Below are positions 17,847-26,600 of a stretch of 64,000 nucleotides of DNA, piece by piece. Source of the DNA: JANWJE01 sp044326545 (GTDB lineage: Bacteria; Chlamydiota; Chlamydiia; Chlamydiales; Parachlamydiaceae); the NCBI GenBank assembly GCA_044326545.1, contig JBIRBM010000009.1, positions 1 to 64,000 of the forward strand, written 5' to 3'. Positions within the stretch are counted from its first letter, which is position 1. Each line of letters opens with the position of its first letter. The position numbers and the translations under genes are program-made. The notes under the pieces are model-generated. The model saw only the letters and a list, made by a program, of their open reading frames with translations. It was not told the DNA's origin and searched no databases.

Positions 17847-17891
17847 ATTCACTTTATCCACCCGCAGCGCGATTTGGGTTTAAGCCAAAGC
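17847..17891. repeat. Family A repeat, half copy
   Basis: TTCACTTTATCCACCCGCAG followed by GCGATTTGGGTTTAAGCCAA matches the left arm of the family A palindrome. The right arm is missing. A second end fragment, CTCACTTTAAGCACCAGG, lies at about 18123-18140. Confidence 0.55.
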
Positions 17892-17952
17892 AAACGGCAA
17901 AATAAACATGATTTAAACAAAAAAACTAAAAACAACTAAAATAGTTTTTATC

Positions 17953-17981
17953 TTGACTTTGTATTTATTTATCAATAACAT
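17953..17981 (+). promoter_or_regulatory. Candidate promoter upstream of the 981-aa gene
   Basis: TTGACT (17953-17958), a 17-nt spacer and TAACAT (17976-17981). Transcription would begin near 17990, ahead of both the ATG at 18061 and the TTG at 18148. Confidence 0.4.
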
Positions 17982-18060
17982 TGATGAACCAAAAAAAATG
18001 ATCATCGGACAGCAGGGAACCTCCACATTCCCTTTAAAAGGCTGACAGATTGACCATTGC

Positions 18061-18132
18061 ATGCCTACAAGAAAAAAAATGCAATCTTCTTGGATGCCTC
18101 TCATTCTCTTTCTTCTTTTTAGCTCACTTTAA
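18061..18132 (+). pseudogene. Possible detached signal peptide in frame with the 981-aa ORF
   Basis: Starting with ATG at 18061 there is a 23-codon reading frame: basic start MPTRKKM, then WMPLILFLLFSSL, then TAA (18130-18132). This is what a Sec signal peptide looks like. The frame is the same as that of the following 981-codon ORF, which begins 15 nt after the stop. The TAA lies within the family A repeat end fragment (CTCACTTTAAGCACC). So either a repeat or point change separated the signal peptide from its protein, or the match is chance. No strong ribosome binding site precedes this ATG. Confidence 0.35.
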
Positions 18133-18147
18133 GCACCAGGATATCAA

Positions 18148-21093
18148 TTGAACATCACCTCACCTCCTCTTCTGCCTCAAGCCAATACATCGGCTCCGCA
18201 ACCAGTCGATCCTCGCTTCACTGATTGGCTGACCCAATTATCTGAGGTCACCTCGACACATTTATCTCCCGATGAAGCCAAGCAATGGATCATCGATTTA
18301 ATCCAGCAAAATACAAATATTGCCAGTTATTCGATCGAAGAGCTCAATCGTTTTCAACTTCCACGCTCCCCTTTTCAAGACTTGATGGCAAATACCTATT
18401 GTCGAACTGCCCGCAATCCGATTTCCGATCTGATGTTGACAGAGTACTTCAATCATCAGTCCAGTCAGGTTACATGCGTGATGCCCGGATTTAAGGAGGT
18501 GCTCAAGGTCAATATTCGACTGTTATCCATCCAAGATATTTTCAAAAAGAGTTCGTTATCCGCGAATATGACCGTAGGAGGGTACTTATCTCAAGGACTT
18601 TCCAAAGTCAAACGTGGCCAATGCCATGTTAATGCTGTCATCAACAGTTTGATGAAAGATTTACGCCGATATGTAGGCCAAGATTTCCTCTGGATTGAAA
18701 GACTGCAGATGCCTCCTTTTAATCCAACTCAGGTCATCAATACCCGCTGTATAGAGGAAATAGAAAGCGCCATATCCAACAAAATAGAGGAGAAGATTCG
18801 GCCTTTGTTTATCGAAGCGATTGGTCAGATCCGTTTGATTGGCACGGCTCCAGCCATGGAGAAAAAACTGGCATTAATCTCGAACAAGCCTTTTTCAGCG
18901 CCTCTCCATCGCATTTTAAATAAAAATGGATTTCGTGCAGATCAACGCTCGCTGATCCGCTCTTTAATCAACCGCATCACTCCCTTTGATAAAAAAACGG
19001 CTCTAAAAAAACTGGAAGAATGGACGCATCTTCCCATCTCCACGACTGTAGTCCAACAATCTTACACTCTTCGTTCATTTCCGTTAGCCTATGAAAAATG
19101 GGAGAAATCGACGTTATTTCCCCCGATAATCAAAGAATTATTTCAAAGACTTATTGCAGTGATGCGCCCCCCTGATTCTCCCCTCCCCTCCCCTTTTTTT
19201 GATCATCAACTTGCTCTGTTGATGGAAAAAGCAATCATCAACCAGTCGCCTCATGCTGTCATGAGATCGACTCAACGTCTTTTGGAATTATACTTACATC
19301 ACTGCACTCAGAACGATGCCGGCATTGCATTTCTATCTGAATATGAAACACATTTTCCAACTCCTCCTGTACTCAAGGGAATGACCGTTTTTGGAATGAG
19401 CGCGCTAAGTATGGCATTAGCTGCCTCATTATCGATGTTTGAAAATCCCAAAATCGAGATTTTAACAAAAGACTATTTTGAAATATTAGAATTCGTTGAT
19501 ACTCAAATTCAGTTTAACATCTCCCACAAAGAAAAATTGAATGACATCTCAACGACATGTGATATTGCAATCGTCGATCTGCATCCTAATAATGCAGCAA
19601 AAAAATGGATCACCTCTCATCCCATTCATCTATGGATTGAGAGACATTTAACCAAAAGAGAGAAAAAACTCCTTCTGCTTGTTGATGCCACAACAAGCGA
19701 TCTCAAGGATGAAGATATTCAAGCACTCATCACGAATTCCATCGATTGGATTGCGCAAGGAAAATTGAGTTTAGTCATCGCACAAAGCTTGACAAAATTT
19801 TCGCAATTTGGAACCGATATTTTATCTGGCGGCGCCATAGCGGTCTTTCATAATCGGGCTGATTGGGAGCCATTGCATCGAAAACTAGAGTCTTTGATGA
19901 GTTGCCACACAATGCCTGTAGACTATCATCGATTTTTTGGTGGATTAATGAAGCATGCCTCCGATCTTCGGCAAGACTACATTCAAACCATTCGGGAGAA
20001 CGTCAACTTGTTAACTCAATTTTTTTACGAGGCGGTTTATGAGCTTCCAATTGATGAAGACTGTCTTCTGATGCGGCTGAACATGAATACCGATCAACAC
20101 ACCTGCTACATTAGCTTTCATTTTGACTTTCTATTTGCAACAATCACCTCTACTCAACACTCGCCCCCCATGCTTTTTCCCTCCCAAAGAAAGGATTACT
20201 CCGATGCAGATAAACGTCAATTTGTCGCAAAGGTTTTTTCAGACCTGATCATGCCATTAATTAAAGAGCAAAACCTTCCAATATCAGAGCGGATGAGTAT
20301 TGGCTTCCAAGTGTCGAGCTTAAACAATTGCGGTGAAACGCTCCGTCTAGCGCTCGGAATCGAAAATGAGACGCTCATTTCTCAATACTCCGATTTTTTT
20401 GCTGAAATTGCATACATCATGACTGTCCACCCCAATCCGGAACAACTTCTCGATCCTCGACACGACTTTTTAGAGGCAAGAAGATATTTTCAATATGTGC
20501 GACAGGTGTTATCAGCCGATTTTTCATCTGTCATCGGTGGAATAAACATCGCAAATTTCTCCCATTTAGCACTAGATTTAGAGATTACCCCGGAGAAGAT
20601 CTCCGCTTTTTTGCGAAAAAAAACGCAAGCAATTGCCCCTCCAGGGAATAAAAGAAAATCAATTCCCATGGAATTCAGCGGAAAAGATGACTTCAATATG
20701 CAAGGATTTCTTGTTGATGATGTGCGAAGGCCTTTATTAATCAAGCTATATGACAAAGAGTCAATCGATTTCACCTATCAGGATCATAAAATTTTCATCT
20801 CGAATGTCTCATTACGGGCACCTGATTTGAGGGAAGATTTTGATTGCCTCGTTTCTCCCTATCCAGATTCATTTGACGTTTCTGTCGAAAGAGACGTGGG
20901 ACAATGGAGCATCAGGATTGCATATGATGATGATGAATGGAGCGAAACGGAGATATTTTTAGCCTATGGAAATGATGAAGTTCCCTTTTTGAATCTCCCC
21001 GATAAACAAGGATTTTATTTTGCACTAAAAGCAGAGGTTTGTAAGATTGTCCGCCTTAACGAAGAGCTGATCGTTTTCACCTATGAGAAATGA
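18148..21093 (+). CDS. Large protein with a PLP-dependent-enzyme-like core
   Basis: A 981-residue protein. Its middle third resembles fold-type-I pyridoxal-phosphate enzymes of the Cys/Met-metabolism type. LLLLVDATTS (D513) sits where the PLP-ring aspartate is expected, and AQSLTKFSQFGTDILSGGAI follows with K550 in the place of the Schiff-base lysine. A GMSALSMALAASLSMF helix around residue 420 fits the phosphate-binding region. The N-terminal ~400 and C-terminal ~300 residues are not recognised. The only start in place is TTG at 18148 with CAGGA about 7 nt upstream. An in-frame signal-peptide-like piece lies just upstream, beyond a TAA. Substrate is unknown, and the PLP assignment rests on two motifs. 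It may be a degenerate enzyme used as an effector. Confidence 0.6.
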   Translation: MNITSPPLLPQANTSAPQPVDPRFTDWLTQLSEVTSTHLSPDEAKQWIIDLIQQNTNIASYSIEELNRFQLPRSPFQDLMANTYCRTARNPISDLMLTEYFNHQSSQVTCVMPGFKEVLKVNIRLLSIQDIFKKSSLSANMTVGGYLSQGLSKVKRGQCHVNAVINSLMKDLRRYVGQDFLWIERLQMPPFNPTQVINTRCIEEIESAISNKIEEKIRPLFIEAIGQIRLIGTAPAMEKKLALISNKPFSAPLHRILNKNGFRADQRSLIRSLINRITPFDKKTALKKLEEWTHLPISTTVVQQSYTLRSFPLAYEKWEKSTLFPPIIKELFQRLIAVMRPPDSPLPSPFFDHQLALLMEKAIINQSPHAVMRSTQRLLELYLHHCTQNDAGIAFLSEYETHFPTPPVLKGMTVFGMSALSMALAASLSMFENPKIEILTKDYFEILEFVDTQIQFNISHKEKLNDISTTCDIAIVDLHPNNAAKKWITSHPIHLWIERHLTKREKKLLLLVDATTSDLKDEDIQALITNSIDWIAQGKLSLVIAQSLTKFSQFGTDILSGGAIAVFHNRADWEPLHRKLESLMSCHTMPVDYHRFFGGLMKHASDLRQDYIQTIRENVNLLTQFFYEAVYELPIDEDCLLMRLNMNTDQHTCYISFHFDFLFATITSTQHSPPMLFPSQRKDYSDADKRQFVAKVFSDLIMPLIKEQNLPISERMSIGFQVSSLNNCGETLRLALGIENETLISQYSDFFAEIAYIMTVHPNPEQLLDPRHDFLEARRYFQYVRQVLSADFSSVIGGINIANFSHLALDLEITPEKISAFLRKKTQAIAPPGNKRKSIPMEFSGKDDFNMQGFLVDDVRRPLLIKLYDKESIDFTYQDHKIFISNVSLRAPDLREDFDCLVSPYPDSFDVSVERDVGQWSIRIAYDDDEWSETEIFLAYGNDEVPFLNLPDKQGFYFALKAEVCKIVRLNEELIVFTYEK

Positions 21094-21305
21094 ATGGAAC
21101 CAGCAAAAACAACCGCTTTTCACATTCAGGTTCTATCAAATACGTCACAGCTCAATATCATATGAAGACAGAGACTTAAACTCTGATCTTAAGGACGAAA
21201 AGTGCCATTTAGACAGAAAGAAAAGGTGAATGAAAATAGTCATGCGAAAATTTCATCAGATCTGTTAGAATAAAGGTGAGACCACTCTATTCTTTTGGAG
21301 GATGT

Positions 21306-21794
21306 ATGCGATTAAATTCAGAGAAACCTAGCCTGCAAAAACCTAAGGAATTAAAAGATGCTCCTATGCCTCCTTTACCTTTTCAAAAGGATATCGTCGA
21401 GACTCAAGGGGATAAAAAAAGAGGCATGGAGGTGAGAAGAATTCTGAATAAAGAGGGCAATTTCACTGTTCAAGAGGCAGCCACTCTTCTGAAGGAAATG
21501 GAAGAAAAAGGAAAAAAGATCAAAAAAATGTTGGAAGAGCTCTATCAATTAAGGGGGATCACCCCTCATGATCTCAAAAAATATCTCGACAACCAGGATA
21601 ATTTTACCCCTGAGCAGTGGAAATTAATCAAAGGGAAGCGTCGTGAATTAATTGACTCTCTTCCCGCTGATATGAGGGCTTTAATAGAAGCCAAACTTCA
21701 ACCGGATCAATCTCTTTCCCCATCTTCTGCAAAATCAAAAGAGCGGCGAAAACCAGGTGGAGCTCAGCGCCGTGGTTGGATTCCGATGCGATAA
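21306..21794 (+). CDS. Small basic hypothetical protein
   Basis: About 162 residues, Lys/Arg/Glu-rich, with no signal or membrane segment. I placed the start at the ATG at 21306, since GGAGG ends 4 nt before it; the in-frame GTG at 21276 has nothing comparable. Residues about 45-120 look helical (EAATLLKEMEEKGKKIKKML, then a GITPHDLKKYL segment). The C-terminus is a basic tail with KERRKPGGAQRRG. Its stop is 11 nt before the ATG of mutY, so the two probably share a transcript. The basic tail suggests nucleic-acid or ribosome contact, but no family is recognised. Confidence 0.7.
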   Translation: MRLNSEKPSLQKPKELKDAPMPPLPFQKDIVETQGDKKRGMEVRRILNKEGNFTVQEAATLLKEMEEKGKKIKKMLEELYQLRGITPHDLKKYLDNQDNFTPEQWKLIKGKRRELIDSLPADMRALIEAKLQPDQSLSPSSAKSKERRKPGGAQRRGWIPMR

Positions 21795-21805
21795 GGCTTC
21801 TCTTC

Positions 21806-22867
21806 ATGAAAAAAGAACTTCCTATTTTCCCGCTAAAACATTGGTTTTTAGGCAATAAGCGAGATCTTCCTTGGCGTGAAACACAAGACCCTTACGCCAT
21901 TTGGATTTCGGAGGTGATGCTCCAACAGACTCAAGTGAGTGTGGTGATCCCTTATTTCCTCAACTGGATGAATCGTTTTCCAACCATTTCTCACCTAGCA
22001 GCCGCCTCTTTAGATGAAGTGATTAAGGCGTGGGAAGGACTGGGTTATTACTCCCGTGCCCGCCATCTGCACCAAGCGGCCCTCTATTTAGTCGAAAGAT
22101 TTAATGGATGCCTGCCTGATCAGGAAGAAGAACTCAATAAAATTAAAGGGCTCGGCCCCTACACGATCGGAGCAATCTTAAGTTTTGCCTTTCATCAAAA
22201 AAAAGCGGCTCTCGATGGAAATGTGATCCGCGTGATCACCCGTTATTTTGGATTAAAAGAAGATATTTCCAAGCCAAAGACGGTAAATGAGTTGCGAAGC
22301 ATTACGCAACATTTATTGCCCGATGAAGAGCCGTGGATCATCAGTGAGGCTTTGATCGAATTGGGAGCCACGATTTGCCAGCGAAAAGCGCGCTGCATCG
22401 AGTGTCCAATTAAAGAGGGATGTGCCAGTTTTAAAAATGGCACGACGGAAGGGATTCCTTTTAATTCAAAAAAAATCAAAATTGAATCGATTTACCGCTT
22501 TGTTGCTGTGATTCAACAAGGGGATCATTTTCTCGTTAAAAGAGGAGAAAAAGGAGCGATTATGTCCGATCTGTATGAATTTCCTTACGTCGAAGTGAAA
22601 AAAGGAGAGAGATCGGCCGATGCATGGATGGTTCAAATGGAAAACCGCTATGCTCTCAGGATTGAAAAAACATATCCACTTCAACCAGTCAGTCAGGGAT
22701 TCACCCGTTACCAAGCGGTTCTTTATCCCTCATTGTTCTCTTGCCAAGAAATGAAAGAGGTTGAAGGATTAGTGTGGCTTTCATTAACCGCCCTTAAACA
22801 ACTGGCGTTTTCTTCTGGGCATCGCCGGATTTTTCAGCAAGTCGTCGATTTGCCTCTGCCAGCTTGA
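21806..22867 (+). CDS. mutY: A/G-specific adenine glycosylase
   Basis: Removes adenine mispaired with 8-oxoguanine. The N-terminal helix-hairpin-helix glycosylase domain has the catalytic-glutamate helix ISEVMLQQTQVSVVIPYF, the hairpin KIKGLGPYTIGAILSFAF and the aspartate segment AALDGNVIRVITRYFG. The iron-sulfur loop has four cysteines spaced as in CQRKARCIECPIKEGC. The C-terminal NUDIX-like domain (AVIQQGDHFLVKRG, then LYEFPYVE) reads the 8-oxoguanine strand. I use the ATG at 21806, with AAGG upstream, giving 353 residues; the open frame extends to 21776 but overlaps the preceding gene. Its last 74 nt overlap the end of the convergent glycosyltransferase gene, so both coding ends share the same DNA. 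Confidence 0.95.
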   Translation: MKKELPIFPLKHWFLGNKRDLPWRETQDPYAIWISEVMLQQTQVSVVIPYFLNWMNRFPTISHLAAASLDEVIKAWEGLGYYSRARHLHQAALYLVERFNGCLPDQEEELNKIKGLGPYTIGAILSFAFHQKKAALDGNVIRVITRYFGLKEDISKPKTVNELRSITQHLLPDEEPWIISEALIELGATICQRKARCIECPIKEGCASFKNGTTEGIPFNSKKIKIESIYRFVAVIQQGDHFLVKRGEKGAIMSDLYEFPYVEVKKGERSADAWMVQMENRYALRIEKTYPLQPVSQGFTRYQAVLYPSLFSCQEMKEVEGLVWLSLTALKQLAFSSGHRRIFQQVVDLPLPA

Positions 22868-23585
22868 GATATTTATAAAACGCTGTATGCGCATTATAAA
22901 GAGAGATTTCAAACCCCTCCTCTCCCCCAAGAATTCCCCGCTTAAGAAAATAGCTTTTGAAAAAAGCAAATCCCCCATGCGCAATCGCTTTCCCAAGCGA
23001 AGACGATTTTTTTCCCTGATATTGAAGGGCAAAAAGAGAGGAGTACGATTGCATTTTATGAAGAAAATCAGACACCTCCCCATAAGAGTAGTGCCGCAAA
23101 GGAGAGTGCAAATAGACTTCTTTGAGGTGATGGGCAACAACAGCCTCATGCACTTGAGCCTCTGTAAACTGAGTCTCTAAACGATGATAAAGACGTATTT
23201 GTCGATCAGGATGCCAGCCGCACCATCGAATCCACTTTCCTCGATACTCATTGTGGCGAGGAAAAGAATAGACACACCCTTTGAGAAGCTTAAGGAGACG
23301 AATTTCTTTTGCTAGTTCAGGCGTCACCACCTCATCACTATCTATCGATAATATCCAGTCATGTTTGGCGATGCTTGAAGCCATATTATGAGTGGGGCCA
23401 AATCCAATAAAAGGATGTTCGTAAACAATGACATTTGGAAAACGGCGTGCAATCGTCAGTGTTTGGTCTTGAGATCCTGTATCATAAACTAAGACTTCAT
23501 CAAAGATCTCAAGAGCCGATAAGACCTCTTTTAAATATCGTTCACTATTTTTCGTGAGGATCGTAACTGTTAAGGGGATTTTCAT
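22794..23585 (-). CDS. Family 2 glycosyltransferase, WaaE/KdtX-like
   Basis: About 263 residues. The N-terminus has the GT-A start TVTILTKNSERYLKEVLSAL, the nucleotide-binding segment EVLVYDTGSQDQT and a DSDE motif (ILSIDSDEVV) in place of DxD. WHPDRQIRLYHR, followed by VHEAV, is typical of the LPS-core glucosyltransferases of the WaaE/KdtX group. Transfer of a sugar onto LPS core or another envelope glycan at the inner membrane face is therefore likely. I use the ATG at 23585: AGGAGA lies 9 nt upstream, whereas it is only 3 nt from the GTG at 23591. Its 3' end overlaps mutY. It lies 53 nt after the giant gene on the same strand and may be read through from it. Confidence 0.88.
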   Translation of the reverse strand: MKIPLTVTILTKNSERYLKEVLSALEIFDEVLVYDTGSQDQTLTIARRFPNVIVYEHPFIGFGPTHNMASSIAKHDWILSIDSDEVVTPELAKEIRLLKLLKGCVYSFPRHNEYRGKWIRWCGWHPDRQIRLYHRLETQFTEAQVHEAVVAHHLKEVYLHSPLRHYSYGEVSDFLHKMQSYSSLFALQYQGKKSSSLGKAIAHGGFAFFKSYFLKRGILGGEEGFEISLYNAHTAFYKYLKLAEANRRLAEKSGDAQKKTPVV

Positions 23586-23638
23586 GATCACATGTCTCCT
23601 GACGACTCCTTTAAAATTTTTAGAATCTCTTGAATAAC

Positions 23639-26600
23639 CTATTGAACATCTTCGAAAACGAGACCTCTTTTTCTTGGCTCCTGAGCCGCATGTATGACAA
23701 ATCTGTAAGCAGAGTCATTTAATCGAGCCACTGATCTCTCATTAGAATCGAGACCAAGCCTATCGCTGCGCTGCAACTCTAAATCGTGATATTGATGATG
23801 GAATTTAGGAGGCTGGAATTCCATCACAGTTGAGAATGTTTGCCCTTGTTCAAGTAAGAGAACAGAAGAGAGAGTCAAACAGCTCTCACAAAAATTTTCT
23901 TTAGATTCTTGAGTCAAAGAAATATTATACCCTAACCATTTCTTTACGACGCCCTCTTGCTCCTTTAATGTCTTATCAATGGCAAATTTGGAATGTTTGA
24001 CTTCAAGCAATCTTTGTTCAGAAGACAAGATCTCTTTCCTAATTTCTTCAATCTCTTGATTAATTTTTAACCGAATCTGCCCAATTTTTTTAACAATTGT
24101 ATCTATTTCTTCTTTGACTTTTTCGATTTTATTATCCAGATTGATTAAAGCATTCGTCAATAAAGGATCTGTTATTCTTTCTTCTAAGTCAACTTGTTGA
24201 CTCGTCAAAGCCCCTGGAGTATATTTTTCTTTTAATGCGCTTTCAGTCTTTTTATACTCATTTTTCAATGTTTCTAATTCCTCAATTTGTTCATGACTTA
24301 AAACAACACCCTTTAAAACATTCGACATAGAAGTGTGATAATTTAACACTTCTGGAGTTAAATTTCTTTCTAATTCATCAATTTCACTTCGAATTTTCAT
24401 TGCACTGATTCTGTTCTTATCGTATTCCTCGAAATTATCGAGATAAGCATCAAATCTTTTTTTGTCCTGCTTTTTCTTCGGAGTCAATCCTAAAATTATC
24501 AATTCATTGAATTCTGCCGCTTTTTCTTCAAGATCAAGTTTTATTTTAAATTCTTCAATAAAACCTGTGAGTTTTATCAGTTTTTTTTGCAGATCGTTTG
24601 CATTTCTAAAGACAATCTCTCTTGCACCGGCACTGAAATCTTTTGTTAATTTTTCCACTTGACCTGCTTCGCTAATGGCCTCTTCTATTTCACGCTGCTT
24701 GATCTTTGTCGTGATGTTAAGATCTCGGGTCTTTGTCGTTTTATCAATTATTTTTTTCTTCAATTGATTTTCTAATTCATTTCGTCTGGCTATTAAAGCC
24801 TCCATTTCTTCCTCTATTTGTTTTTTAACCCCATTCAAAATCCCTCCTGGCTCCTTTTTTTGAATCAATTGCTGCATCCGGTCGTGAAGAATCTCATGAA
24901 TCTTGATTTTCTGATGTCCAAAATTTAGACTGAGATGGCGACGTCCCCCTTCTCTTGATATTTCAACAGGAATCGTTGTTGTTGTTTTTCCTGCATATCC
25001 CCATTTTTCAAAATGAAAAAGATTTTGAATTCCATCAGAGGCCTTTTTTAATAAAAGAGTGGGTTCAAGTTCGCTTCTTTGTGTCACTCCTTGCAACTGC
25101 TGGGCAATTCCATCTAATGACAAGGGGGGTCTTATTCCTATTTTATCACTCAAAAATAGAATCTTCCGGCAGCACTCATCATTCAAGAGCAGTGTTAAAT
25201 CGATATTTTTCCCAATAACCGGTTTCCATCCCCCCTTTTCAAAATCACGGACGTCAAATAAAGAAATCCCTTGATACAGCTCCTCATGCATTTTAAATAA
25301 AGCAGCCTCCTCTTGATCGACAAGATAAAAACGAGGAGCACCAGTTTCAGCTCTTGCATCGTAGAGAAAGTAGTGAATAGGAGGAAGAAGATCATCTTCA
25401 ATCCCCGTATTCTTTTTCACATAGGCCGGACTGCAGACAATAAGATCTTCCCGGCTGAATAGATGATGCATATGCCCCATCTCATAAGCTAATCGATTGT
25501 TATCTTTTCGAATAAAGGTTAAATCAGGGGAGTCATATGTTTTATCAACCAATTTAAAATCTAACGGAGAGAGATCATCATCAACCATCACTTGTGCATA
25601 AGCATGTGCCTGAGCTTGGGCCTCCCCCTGAGCTTGAGCCTGAGCTTGAGCTTGAGCCTGGGCTTCTGAATGAACAACAGCTAATGCGTGTTGTCCTGGG
25701 GTAAGAAAAATCGCAGGGAGCTGCTCTCTTCTCATGTCCCCAATTCTTTTTCCCATTTCTCTATAGGGTTTTCTTGCCTCTTCATCTGAAGAAATTGCGA
25801 CTCCAAGCTGTTTATTCGCAAATTCCACCTCAATAAAGAGTTGGTTCAATCGACTATTCAAGTTGTCTTGCAGATTGTTCAGATAAGTATTTCGGTCAAC
25901 TTTATTCGCTGTGAGACCATATTTTCCACTTAATTCATCACTTGTAACCTGAACAAATTCGCTAATCCCTCCTATTTTTTTGATAAACTGATTAAAAATA
26001 ATCGTTTGCTCTCTGGTTGGATTTCCTTTTGCATACAAAGCTTGGGTGATTTTTGCTTGCTGCTGCATGATGGCATTTTTAATCACAGACTCATATTCTT
26101 TTTTTACAGTCATTGCAATGCCTTTAGCTGCCCTCTCAATCTCTTCTTTACGCAGCCAAAGTGCGATATCTTGCCCTTTAATGACGGAAGAAATAATGAG
26201 GGAAGACATCTTGAGTTCTTTTTTTATTTGGTCATCTGCCTTCCTTGTAAGAATCACGCTATAATTTTGTTTCGAAGCGGGATTAATGATTTTTCTCATT
26301 CTCATGATTGCCTGCTTCCAATCACTATTGGTCACCTCAGAGGAAAAGGTGAGAATAGCATGGGCTCCATCCATTTGGGCAATATCAGCACCACGAGAGT
26401 GCGCCTGATCATAAAAAGTAAAATAAGAGCCTTTGTTATTTGATTCTTTTCGATGCTTATCCGTATAATTAACGACCTCAAAGCCACCCCATCCATTCGA
26501 TTGCATCACTTTTAAATGATTTGAGATGCTATCGAAGAAGATAATTCCCTTTAAAGGAGGATTTACCTTAAGAGCATTTGTTTTGACGAGTTTATCAAAT

